Below the pieces are notes generated by a model. It was given only the letters and a program-made list of their open reading frames with translations. It was not told the DNA's origin and ran no database searches. The position numbers and the translations under genes were made by a program. A DNA stretch of 31,028 nucleotides from Bacteroidales bacterium (GTDB taxonomy: Bacteria > Bacteroidota > Bacteroidia > Bacteroidales > UBA932): positions 1-31,028 of the forward strand of contig JAILIM010000020.1 in NCBI GenBank assembly GCA_024695285.1. The letters are read 5' to 3'. Of this stretch, positions 1-5,968 are shown piece by piece. Positions within the stretch are counted from its first letter, which is position 1. Every line of letters starts with the position of its first letter.

Positions 1-165
1 CGCCACTGGCAGGAACCCCTCGGCTATCTGTTCTCTGACGTACTTGCGCTTCCACCAGAAGTACTGATGGGCGGGGATGCCTTTCTCTTCCAAAAGCTTC
101 TTTATCGAGAGCCCTTTCTCGCGGCTCTCCGACTGGATCTCTTCGATTTGTTCTCGTGTAAGCAT
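1..165 (-). CDS. IS66-type element accessory protein, N-terminal part (partial at window edge)
   Basis: The leftward frame opens with ATG at 165-163 and runs off the left edge, giving 55 residues. It begins MLTREQIEEIQSES and continues with SIKKLLEEKGIPAHQYFWWK. This pattern (an N-terminal helix, a 'GLSIKKLLEEKGI' turn, then an aromatic-rich 'YFWWKRKY') is what I know from the first small helix-turn-helix ORF of IS66-family elements in Bacteroidota, thought to bind DNA and assist transposition. A perfect -7 box lies at 188-195 on the minus strand. The transposase genes would lie outside the window. A stand-alone HTH protein of the IS3/IS66 group cannot be excluded from 55 residues. Confidence 0.6.
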   Translation of the reverse strand, partial: MLTREQIEEIQSESREKGLSIKKLLEEKGIPAHQYFWWKRKYVREQIAEGFLPVA

Positions 166-172
166 ATATAAG

Positions 173-211
173 TTGTGTTAGTGGGGGCAAAGTTACATCC
201 CACTAACACAA
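173..211. repeat. 13-bp perfect inverted repeat at the probable IS end
   Basis: Arms TTGTGTTAGTGGG (173-185) and CCCACTAACACAA (199-211) are perfectly complementary around a 13-nt spacer. The spacer contains GCAAAGTTA, read on the minus strand as the -7 box TAACTTTG. The dyad sits between the IS66-like ORF and the broken kinase, so it probably belongs to the terminus of the element, either as an operator or as part of its end. The exact boundary cannot be set because the other end of the element is not in the window. Confidence 0.5.
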
Positions 212-212
212 A

Positions 213-626
213 CTAACAGTCGTACTTCTTCGAATGCTTACCGCAATCCGCTTCGACATCATGATGCCGGACGCCGTAAAGGATTTGGAAATCGTCACAA
301 ACAGAAAGGCCGTAACACGCATCCTGGCCCTTCTTCTGGAAAATGCAAATAAGTTTACGGAGAAGGGAATGGTGTCGCTGAAGGTGGTTCCAAAGCAGAG
401 CTTCGTGTATTTCCTGGTGGAAGACACCGGCATAGGCGTTCCTCCCGAGGAAGCGGAGCACATCTTTGAGCACTTCGTCCAGCTGGATGACTACAAGGAA
501 GGCACCGGCATAGGCCTCTCCCTGGCCCGCAGCCTTGCCCGCCGCCTTGGCGGAGGCGTAATCCTTGATACTTCCTACACCTTCGGCGCCCGCTTCGTCT
601 TCTCCCTCCCGCTGAACCAGGGCTGA
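213..626 (+). pseudogene. Sensor histidine kinase remnant: C-terminal HATPase domain only, 5' end removed by the IS
   Basis: Only the ATP-binding domain survives. The N box is ENANKFT, the G1 box is DTGIGVPP followed by EHFVQLD, and the G2 box is GTGIGLSLA, so all ATP-binding motifs are present. No HisKA helix, sensor or membrane segment precedes it. In frame, coding-like sequence runs up to about 213, where it meets the inverted repeat of the IS-like element, with a TAA at 204-206. An ATG at 234 could start a 130-aa product, but it would lack the phospho-accepting histidine. It ends 5 nt from the stop of the convergent XRE gene. I read it as a kinase broken by insertion. Confidence 0.75.
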
Positions 627-631
627 ATTAA

Positions 632-1102
632 TCAACGTGATACTGGCCTCAGGGTTATTTTTGAACTCTTGGGGCCTTTTTTCTTTCTGGGCTTGTAGCC
701 GTCAACAAGTTTGCTGGTTTTAACTCCTTCAGGGATTGGGCCGCCGAGTTCGAAGTCGTTCAGATAACCGACCGTGTCTTCATATGGACATGAACGGCCG
801 AATACCAGCAAATTATGTCCAATTAAATCAAACGAAAGCGCCTGTTCCAACTTGGCCAGGGTCTCAAGAGTCATATTTGCCTTGCCACCCAGCAGGACTG
901 ATACATGCTGCTGAGTGCATTCCAACTTACCGGCAAGTTCCTTTTGCGTTATACTCAGTTCCTTCATCCTGCGCTTGACCTTTATGGCAGCGGCATAGGA
1001 ATACTTTAACCAGGACCAGTTGTCCTTAAGGTACTGCGCTTGTGAGATAAAGCCGCTGTCGCTTTTGTGCTCATTAGCATGAAGAATCGCAGGTGTGTTC
1101 AT
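632..1102 (-). CDS. XRE-family helix-turn-helix regulator
   Basis: This 156-aa protein has a helix-turn-helix at about residues 40-97 (ELSITQKELAGKLECTQQHV, then a run ending ALSFDLI), the standard XRE/Cro-CI fold. The first 40 residues (with SWLKYSYAAAIKVKRR) precede the domain, as in antitoxin-like XRE proteins. The C-terminal 40 residues form a Lys/Arg/Pro-rich tail (DGYKPRKKKGPKSSK). It lies 19 nt downstream of the KilA-N gene on the same strand, so both probably share the promoter at 1940-1973. It may bind the palindrome there and repress its own operon. A toxin-antitoxin or phage-remnant role is possible but not shown. Confidence 0.8.
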   Translation of the reverse strand: MNTPAILHANEHKSDSGFISQAQYLKDNWSWLKYSYAAAIKVKRRMKELSITQKELAGKLECTQQHVSVLLGGKANMTLETLAKLEQALSFDLIGHNLLVFGRSCPYEDTVGYLNDFELGGPIPEGVKTSKLVDGYKPRKKKGPKSSKITLRPVSR

Positions 1103-1121
1103 TTTTATGGCTATGATGTGT

Positions 1122-1925
1122 TTATTTCAATAATTTACGGGATGATTCTCCGTCTGCCAATACGGACATTTGATAGATGGCAACGGTGTTAAGTTTTCGG
1201 AGCCTATCCGATTGAGACACGCCATCGCTGATAAGGATAGAGTTAAGGTTCTCCAGATTTGAAAGGCAAATCAGTTGGTTAATGGTGGCATAATCTCGAA
1301 TGTTACCATTAAGCGAAGGGTTGATGTCCCTCCACTCTTTGGCGGTCATTCCAAAAAGAGCAACGTTCAAAACATCCGCTTCATTGGCATAAATGAAAGA
1401 AACTTGGGCATCAGATACCTCGGACGGAATAAGATTCTGCTTAATGGCATCAGTATGAATTCGATAATTGATTTTTGCCAATTCGCGTTTAGCGCTCCAG
1501 CCAATGAGTTTTTGTTCCTGATCTTTAAGTCTCTGAAATTCTCTAATCAAATAAACTTTGAATTCCGGGCTAATCCACATTGCGAACTCAAATGCAATAT
1601 CCTTATGAGCATAGGTTCCACCATATCGGCCAGCCTTTGACACAATCCCGATAGCACTGGTCTTTTCCATCCACTCTTTTACACTGAGGCGAAAACTGTT
1701 TAGGCCGGCCTTGCTTTTAATCATGTCGAATTCGACAGAATTAAACTCCGGATTGTTGACCTTTTCCCAGACGCCAAGGAACTCAACAGTGTTCCTGTTC
1801 CTCAACCAATTATGGAAGAAAAAGTCACCTTCCTTTGAACGCATCATATCTGTGAGGCTGATATAATCCTCGCCACATACTTTGATAAGCGATACTTTTA
1901 CCCCATTAACATCCATCTTTTCCAT
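1122..1925 (-). CDS. KilA-N domain protein
   Basis: This 267-aa protein carries a KilA-N DNA-binding domain in its first ~125 residues. Visible hallmarks are YISLTDMMRSKEGD near the N-terminus, 'FHNWLRNRNTVEFLGVWE', and the signature GRYGGTYAHKDIAFEFAMWI followed by SPEFKVYLIREFQRL. KilA-N proteins are common in phages and integrated elements and in Bacteroidota accessory regions, where their molecular role is mostly unknown. The C-terminal half (about 140-267) is helical, contains SDAQVSFIYANEADVLNVAL, and has no catalytic motif I recognise. It is the first gene of a two-gene operon with the XRE regulator, behind a strong Bacteroidota-type promoter with an overlapping palindrome. Confidence 0.82.
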   Translation of the reverse strand: MEKMDVNGVKVSLIKVCGEDYISLTDMMRSKEGDFFFHNWLRNRNTVEFLGVWEKVNNPEFNSVEFDMIKSKAGLNSFRLSVKEWMEKTSAIGIVSKAGRYGGTYAHKDIAFEFAMWISPEFKVYLIREFQRLKDQEQKLIGWSAKRELAKINYRIHTDAIKQNLIPSEVSDAQVSFIYANEADVLNVALFGMTAKEWRDINPSLNGNIRDYATINQLICLSNLENLNSILISDGVSQSDRLRKLNTVAIYQMSVLADGESSRKLLK

Positions 1926-1939
1926 TGTACTCGTTTTTG

Positions 1940-1973
1940 CAAAGATAAAAAAACTATTTTTATCTTGTACAAA
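1940..1973 (-). promoter_or_regulatory. Promoter of the KilA-N/XRE operon with overlapping operator palindrome
   Basis: On the minus strand, TTTG (1973-1970) and TATCTTTG (1947-1940) are separated by 22 nt, matching the Bacteroidota -33/-7 pattern, with a perfect -7. A perfect 10-bp palindrome, AAGATAAAAA (1942-1951) and TTTTTATCTT (1957-1966), lies between and over these boxes around a 5-nt centre. A protein bound there would block polymerase, so autoregulation by the XRE or KilA-N product is the simple reading. The -7 is about 15 nt upstream of the KilA-N start. Confidence 0.7.
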
Positions 1974-2012
1974 TTAAATATTGTTTAACGGGGAACTATT
2001 AACAATAGGCAC

Positions 2013-2041
2013 AAAAAAGCGGCCAACTGTCCGCTGTTTTT
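2013..2041. terminator. Bidirectional terminator-like hairpin
   Basis: AGCGG (2018-2022) pairs with CCGCT (2031-2035) around an 8-nt loop. A run of A on the left and a run of T on the right flank the stem, as expected for an intrinsic terminator usable on either strand. It could end leftward transcription from the glycosylase-like gene before the KilA-N promoter. The GC stem is short, so strength is uncertain. Confidence 0.5.
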
Positions 2042-2096
2042 GTAGAAATATAGCTTTAGGCTAAGTCGGAACACCATATTCCAAGAAAGTATCTAA

Positions 2097-2280
2097 AGGC
2101 ATATCCATGCGATCCGTTCAGAAAACGCAGGTGCGGGAAGAATCAAGATGAGCGTTATGGAACAGACTATATTCAGATTCAAGTACCCGGAAATCCGCCA
2201 AGGCCCCGATATCGTCCTTGACGTAATAGAAAACCTTCTTTCCGTCGTCAAATTCAAAGAGCAGCAGAAAACGCTATTAT
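2097..2280 (+). other. Possible coding remnant between the terminator and the glycosylase-like gene
   Basis: The intergenic stretch downstream of the leftward glycosylase-like gene contains a rightward open frame with protein-like composition: HAIRSENAGAGRIK, then an ATG at 2148 and MEQTIFRFKYPEIRQGPDIV. It then runs antisense into the glycosylase-like gene, where it ceases to look like protein. I do not recognise the family. It could be the leftover of a gene overwritten by recombination, or chance. The open frame from 2148 continues to 2510, but most of that part is antisense to a convincing gene. Confidence 0.25.
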
Positions 2281-2921
2281 ACAACAGGCAGGCTGAGAAC
2301 CTTGGCGATGTGCCATTGCAGGGAGATGCGGGAACCGAGATCCAAAGCCCTCTGTCCGGAGAGCATACCGCTGAAAATGACGGGTGTGGGTGCATCGCCT
2401 CCAACGTTAACCATAAAGGTCCCCGTTGCAAGACTAAGATTCTTTATGTTAACGAATCCTACTGGGAGTTTATAAATCTTGAAGAAGGTATCTCTTGCGG
2501 CCGCATTTAATACTACGATGAGGTCCGGAGATGCTTCCCTGATTATATCTTTTGTCAGTTTTTCCAATTCGTCGAAAAAGGGAAACGTGCAATTAACTAT
2601 CTCTTTCTTGAGGTCATCCTGTTTGCTCATCCTTACCGGATAGATATCCAGATAACCCCATTCGATCAGTGAAATGTCCGAGCAGAGTTTGAGCAGCTCA
2701 TTGAAATATGTGATACCCATTTTTGACGGACAATAATACTCTGGCTGGGAAGATATGTACGAAGGATTAAAGCCGATGAACAGCACCTTGCAGGGCGTGG
2801 GGATACAATTCACGATTGCGGGTAAATCCTCATTCTTTCTTGATGCGCTTTTTATTTTTGAAGGGGCATCTACCCAAATCTTTCTCAGTCTTTTCCCAAA
2901 TCTGTTTTCGATATCAATCAT
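2277..2921 (-). CDS. Uracil-DNA-glycosylase-like fold protein
   Basis: The product is 214 aa from the preferred ATG at 2921. It shows an early KVLFIGFNPSYI segment like the UDG motif-1 strand and turn, a central DLIVVLNAAARDTFF strand, and a late FSGMLSGQRALD segment followed by SLQWHIAKVL, as in TDG/Mug-type members of the superfamily. It may excise damaged bases or belong to a non-catalytic sister family. The Mug catalytic Asn would be the N of GFNPS, but activity is unproven. The frame also has ATGs at 2990 and 2942. I chose 2921 because the sequence just upstream forms a strong hairpin that looks untranslated and because the conserved-looking protein begins MIDIENRFGKRLRKIW. Confidence 0.65.
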   Translation of the reverse strand: MIDIENRFGKRLRKIWVDAPSKIKSASRKNEDLPAIVNCIPTPCKVLFIGFNPSYISSQPEYYCPSKMGITYFNELLKLCSDISLIEWGYLDIYPVRMSKQDDLKKEIVNCTFPFFDELEKLTKDIIREASPDLIVVLNAAARDTFFKIYKLPVGFVNIKNLSLATGTFMVNVGGDAPTPVIFSGMLSGQRALDLGSRISLQWHIAKVLSLPVV

Positions 2922-2938
2922 ATTTATTTGTGTAAAGA

Positions 2939-2969
2939 GCATGTCCGCGCCAAAAGGCGCAAGACATGC
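2939..2969. other. Two-part hairpin upstream of the glycosylase-like gene
   Basis: Outer arms GCATGTC (2939-2945) and GACATGC (2963-2969) enclose inner arms GCGCC (2947-2951) and GGCGC (2956-2960) with an AAAA loop, giving 12 base pairs with one small 1x2 internal loop. In the leftward transcript it would end about 18 nt before the chosen start codon. It could be a leader structure, an operator, or a terminator for the leftward gene upstream. No long T-run follows it on either strand. Confidence 0.5.
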
Positions 2970-3002
2970 AAGTTTTGATGCTAACCGCATATTCAGTCAG
3001 CA

Positions 3003-3031
3003 GGACGGCCGGGGTTTTACCCTTGCCGTCC
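3003..3031 (-). terminator. Hairpin one base after the stop of the mosaic lipoprotein gene
   Basis: GGACGGC (3003-3009) and GCCGTCC (3025-3031) pair perfectly. Inside, GGG (3012-3014) can pair with CCC (3020-3022) across a 2x2 internal loop. The structure starts 1 nt after the stop codon at 3035-3033. There is no T-run, so it may be a Rho-type or weak terminator, or an mRNA 3'-end stabiliser. Hairpins right after C-type-lectin variable regions also occur in diversity-generating retroelements (see findings). Confidence 0.5.
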
Positions 3032-3032
3032 A

Positions 3033-5366
3033 TTATTCTATAACAGGACGGACAGATCGCCCGTAGTCACGTCGGAGATCGCGCCTGGAGACATAGCTGG
3101 AATAGAAGTAGACGCCCCACGCGTTGTAAGCGCTGCCCTTATCAAGGGAAGAAGACCAGTAGCCACCGTAGGAACCGCTATCGTCGAGGTTGACGCCGAA
3201 CCTGATGCCTGCGGCAGGAAGGAAGATACTGTTGCCATTACTGGCAGATACTACCCAACCAGCGATTCCGGATTCATTGTAATTACTGGTCCATGTCCAG
3301 GTGCAATTATCCCTGAGCTCAGTCCAGTCCTCATCTGTCGGAATTCGCCAGCTACCGCCCCAATTGAAGTGGGCTGCATCATCCTCAAGATCAAGGTCTG
3401 TCTTGTTGTCCGGCGAACCGGATACGCCCCAATAAGAAGCTTGATTTGATGGACAATACTTATTAAATCTTAGATTATTATTTGAGTCGCCACTTACTCT
3501 AAACTTGTAAGTTGACCAACTGTAATCAGACTTAGGCTCCGTCTCGCCCCAGGCGAAGTATTCGCCAAATTCCTCCGGTGCGCTTGCGCCAACATTAAAT
3601 GAGGCCCACTTGACACTCAGCCCTAAATCCACGGCTTCGGGAACGGCCATGGCTGGCGTCACAGTAACTTCGAATGTGGCAGTACAACCGCTTCCGTCCG
3701 TAGAAGATGCAGTAATCGTGGCCGAGCCTTCTGCAACTGCCGTCACTTTGCCAGAACTGCTCACCGTAGCGATGGCCGGATTGGACGAAGACCAGGATAA
3801 CGTGTTGTACGTGGCATTATCTGGAAGGACTGTTGCCATTAAAATTTTAGTCCCGCCAACCACCATAGCCGATGCCGTCCCGCTTAATTGAATACCTGTG
3901 ACCTGAATACCGACATATTTGATTCTTAAGGAATAGGTGGACCAGTATTGAGCAGCCTGATAGACCTCCACACTTGCTTCTGTCGGGACATAGATTCTCT
4001 TTACCTTGCCTCCGGACAAGAAACCGAAAACATAAGGCTCGTCATAAGTATTATATACGTCTTTCTGCAGCGTGCAAGGCGTTTCAGATTCCATATAGAC
4101 ATACAGGTTCTCGCATCCAAGGAAAGCGACTTGCTCGATTGTGTTAACGGATGCAGGGATGATAATCTTTTCGAGTGCAGAGCATCCCCGGAAACAACCG
4201 AAAGGTATCTTAGTCAGAGTAGAAGGGAGGGTTATAGACCTAAGAGAAGTGCATCTATAAAACGTCCCATAGTAATCCATGCCTTCATCATAATCGGAAT
4301 CGTATTGCATCAGGGTGACCCCGGTAAAATACTGGAATTCATCGAAAGAAGTGATTGTGGTGTTTTCGGCAAAGGCCGAATAAGGGATTGTTGTTACCGC
4401 GGCAGCTTCAGAGAATGACAGTTCGCCGTCATTATTCGTGTCCCAATTAGCCACGCAGATAGCCTTAACGGTAGGATCGGCAAAAACGATGCTCGCGTTG
4501 GCAAAAGAGGTGTCTGCACGGAGACGGTAAATCTTCCCGGCTACGTATGCCTTGGAAGGATTCTTCGTGAATTCGTAGGTATGGTTGTCTTCGTCGGTCA
4601 CCGTTATGGTGAGTGTCTTGCCGGACATGTCCAAGGGAGCCAGCGGGATGAATACCTTCAGGATGTCGTGGGTGGTGAAGGTAACGTCCAGTTCGACATT
4701 CAGGGTGCTGGAGAATGCGGTACCCACGATTGCGGGTGATGCCGCTGTCAGATCGTAATGACCTTCTGTCACAAAAAGGGGTTCGTCAAGCGAAAGCGTT
4801 ATGCCGGTATAATGGCCGGCCGGAAGCTCTACCCAAGGCAAAATGGCCGTGATCAAGTGATGATAGGAGAATGTTAAGTTGTCGTTCCCCTTGGTCACCA
4901 CGGGCGTGTACATGTAATCGTACTGCTGAAAATGGTCCGAATTGGCATTTCCTACCTGCTTCTGGCCTGTGAAGGATACAGGAATACTGGTCGCATCCAA
5001 GTAATAATCACCGACAAAGGGGAAGTAACTTCTATACTCATGCCCTTCTTTGCAGGTCCAGGCACCGCCATCGAATTCGGCAGTGCTGGCACCTGCTCCA
5101 CCAGCCATCGTAAAGTAAACCTGGCTGCCGGCATCAGGGTAAATACCCACAGTGTCTCTCTCCGCCCACTTGAATGCGTAACTGGAGTAATCGCTGTTGG
5201 GCTCAACATAAGTTTTTGTGGCAGTATCAGCGTCGCCATTGATGAATGGATCGGCTTCAAAAACCAATCTATAATTGCCTGTCTGTTCAACGGTGTTTTC
5301 TTTGACAGAACAACCCATAACCCCAATGAGCATCAGGGTCATGGCCATAAAACATCTGTGATTCAT
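3033..5366 (-). CDS. Mosaic surface lipoprotein: fimbrillin-like, EF-hand/dockerin-like, LRR_5, Big_2 and FISUMP domains
   Basis: This 777-aa protein starts with a lipoprotein signal peptide (Cys19 after LIGVMG). About residues 30-285 resemble the fimbrillin-like family of Bacteroidales, ending VAGKIYRLRAD. Residues 308-321 (WDTNNDGELSFSEA) form a calcium-loop-like EF-hand/dockerin motif. About 322-480 are BspA-type leucine-rich repeats (CTSLRSITLPSTLTKIP). About 485-570 form a bacterial Ig-like Big_2 domain (SWSSSNPAIATV). About 577-777 match the FISUMP (major paralogous) domain, with YFAWGETEPKSDYSWS, GGSWRIPTDEDW, GGYWSSS and GRSVRPV, which belongs to the C-type-lectin/formylglycine-enzyme-like fold. 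The whole suggests an exported adhesin or ligand-binding surface protein. A 45-aa ORF lies 22 nt upstream on the same strand, so the two are probably co-transcribed. Confidence 0.85.
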   Translation of the reverse strand: MNHRCFMAMTLMLIGVMGCSVKENTVEQTGNYRLVFEADPFINGDADTATKTYVEPNSDYSSYAFKWAERDTVGIYPDAGSQVYFTMAGGAGASTAEFDGGAWTCKEGHEYRSYFPFVGDYYLDATSIPVSFTGQKQVGNANSDHFQQYDYMYTPVVTKGNDNLTFSYHHLITAILPWVELPAGHYTGITLSLDEPLFVTEGHYDLTAASPAIVGTAFSSTLNVELDVTFTTHDILKVFIPLAPLDMSGKTLTITVTDEDNHTYEFTKNPSKAYVAGKIYRLRADTSFANASIVFADPTVKAICVANWDTNNDGELSFSEAAAVTTIPYSAFAENTTITSFDEFQYFTGVTLMQYDSDYDEGMDYYGTFYRCTSLRSITLPSTLTKIPFGCFRGCSALEKIIIPASVNTIEQVAFLGCENLYVYMESETPCTLQKDVYNTYDEPYVFGFLSGGKVKRIYVPTEASVEVYQAAQYWSTYSLRIKYVGIQVTGIQLSGTASAMVVGGTKILMATVLPDNATYNTLSWSSSNPAIATVSSSGKVTAVAEGSATITASSTDGSGCTATFEVTVTPAMAVPEAVDLGLSVKWASFNVGASAPEEFGEYFAWGETEPKSDYSWSTYKFRVSGDSNNNLRFNKYCPSNQASYWGVSGSPDNKTDLDLEDDAAHFNWGGSWRIPTDEDWTELRDNCTWTWTSNYNESGIAGWVVSASNGNSIFLPAAGIRFGVNLDDSGSYGGYWSSSLDKGSAYNAWGVYFYSSYVSRRDLRRDYGRSVRPVIE

Positions 5367-5388
5367 ATTTATTATCTATTGATTCAGA

Positions 5389-5526
5389 TTAATCATCTTC
5401 CCCGCCGAAATTGTCTCCTCCTCCGCCTTCTCCTCCGGGACTGGTAATAATCATCATGCCTCGTTTGGTCTCGATAACAATCAGAGTGCAACTGGGGGCC
5501 TGATAGAGTTGGTTTTGTTCTTCCAT
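5389..5526 (-). CDS. Small glycine-rich protein (45 aa) upstream of the mosaic lipoprotein
   Basis: ATG at 5526-5524 opens a 45-codon frame ending TAA at 5391-5389. The N-terminal half reads MEEQNQLYQAPSCTLIVIET and is followed by a hydrophobic MMIIT and a Gly/acidic tail (GGEGGGGDNFGGEDD). Small proteins with a YxAP start, a short beta-like hydrophobic stretch and a Gly/Asp-rich tail are, from memory, frequent directly upstream of fimbrillin or surface-lipoprotein genes in Bacteroidales; their function is unknown. The 22-nt gap to the lipoprotein gene supports an operon. It has no signal peptide. Confidence 0.7.
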   Translation of the reverse strand: MEEQNQLYQAPSCTLIVIETKRGMMIITSPGGEGGGGDNFGGEDD

Positions 5527-5543
5527 GGATAACGGACCGGCTT

Positions 5544-5696
5544 ATGCTCCAATGGCCTAAATACAAAAAAAGTGTGGAGCACTATGCATTTATCGAATCG
5601 GGGGCTCTGGACGGCCTTAACTCAAATAAACACTACTCCACACCGAGTATGGAGACTGTGCAGAAAGCACGGTACACCAAACCAGGTGATGAATGA
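5544..5696 (+). CDS. Possible small ORF or gene remnant (50 aa)
   Basis: ATG at 5544 opens 50 codons ending TGA at 5696. The product contains SVEHYAFIESGALDGLN and a basic stretch near the end (QKARYTKPGDE), with plausible protein composition. I recognise no family. No promoter match or clear RBS precedes it. An alternative rightward frame (5572-5823) overlaps it and looks less protein-like. It could be the tail of a decayed gene. Confidence 0.25.
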   Translation: MLQWPKYKKSVEHYAFIESGALDGLNSNKHYSTPSMETVQKARYTKPGDE

Positions 5697-5810
5697 ATTG
5701 CTTATCCTTGAGTTAAGAAATTGTCCAGATTTCCGATTCAGGATAAAAGCATTACACTTTCATCAAATATGTTATGCCGGGGTGAGCAAAAAAAGCGCTT
5801 CACTCCAACA
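5697..5810. other. Non-coding stretch with one imperfect hairpin
   Basis: No convincing gene is seen here. Near the right end, GGGGTGAGC (5779-5787) pairs with GCTTCACTCC-type sequence (5797-5806), with one G-T pair and one bulge across an A-rich loop. It lies just upstream of the promoter at 5811 and may insulate the fimbrillin operon from readthrough. Confidence 0.35.
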
Positions 5811-5842
5811 TTTGCAAATATAAAAAAAAATTACTATCTTTT
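5811..5842 (+). promoter_or_regulatory. Distal promoter of the fimbrillin operon
   Basis: TTTG (5811-5814), 20 nt, then TATCTTTT (5835-5842), one mismatch from TAnnTTTG. This would give a leader of about 115 nt before the fimbrillin start at 5965. On the opposite strand TATATTTG (5822-5815) is a perfect -7 without a well-placed -33, so a divergent promoter toward the small glycine-rich ORF is possible but weak. Confidence 0.5.
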
Positions 5843-5866
5843 CTCTCGAACACAAAAGTTATTATT

Positions 5867-5968
5867 ATGAACTTAAGAAACATCCCCGGGAAATTGTCAT
5901 CAACCCGGAGTATTGGAATAATGCAGACTATTAATTACTTTTGCTTGTTGAAGTATTTTGTCTTATGA
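5867..5968 (+). CDS. Possible 33-aa leader ORF coupled to the fimbrillin gene
   Basis: ATG at 5867 opens 33 codons whose TGA stop (5966-5968) overlaps the fimbrillin start codon in an ATGA arrangement, typical of translational coupling. The product starts MNLRNIPGKLSS and ends with an aromatic-rich NYFCLLKYFVL. A proximal promoter would start transcription inside it, so it would be read only from the distal promoter. It may be a regulatory leader peptide or chance. Confidence 0.25.
   Translation: MNLRNIPGKLSSTRSIGIMQTINYFCLLKYFVL
5912..5943 (+). promoter_or_regulatory. Proximal promoter of the fimbrillin operon
   Basis: ATTG (5912-5915), 20 nt, then TACTTTTG (5936-5943), a perfect -7 by the TAnnTTTG pattern. 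Transcription would begin about 5950, leaving a leader of roughly 15 nt before the ATG at 5965. Confidence 0.55.
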
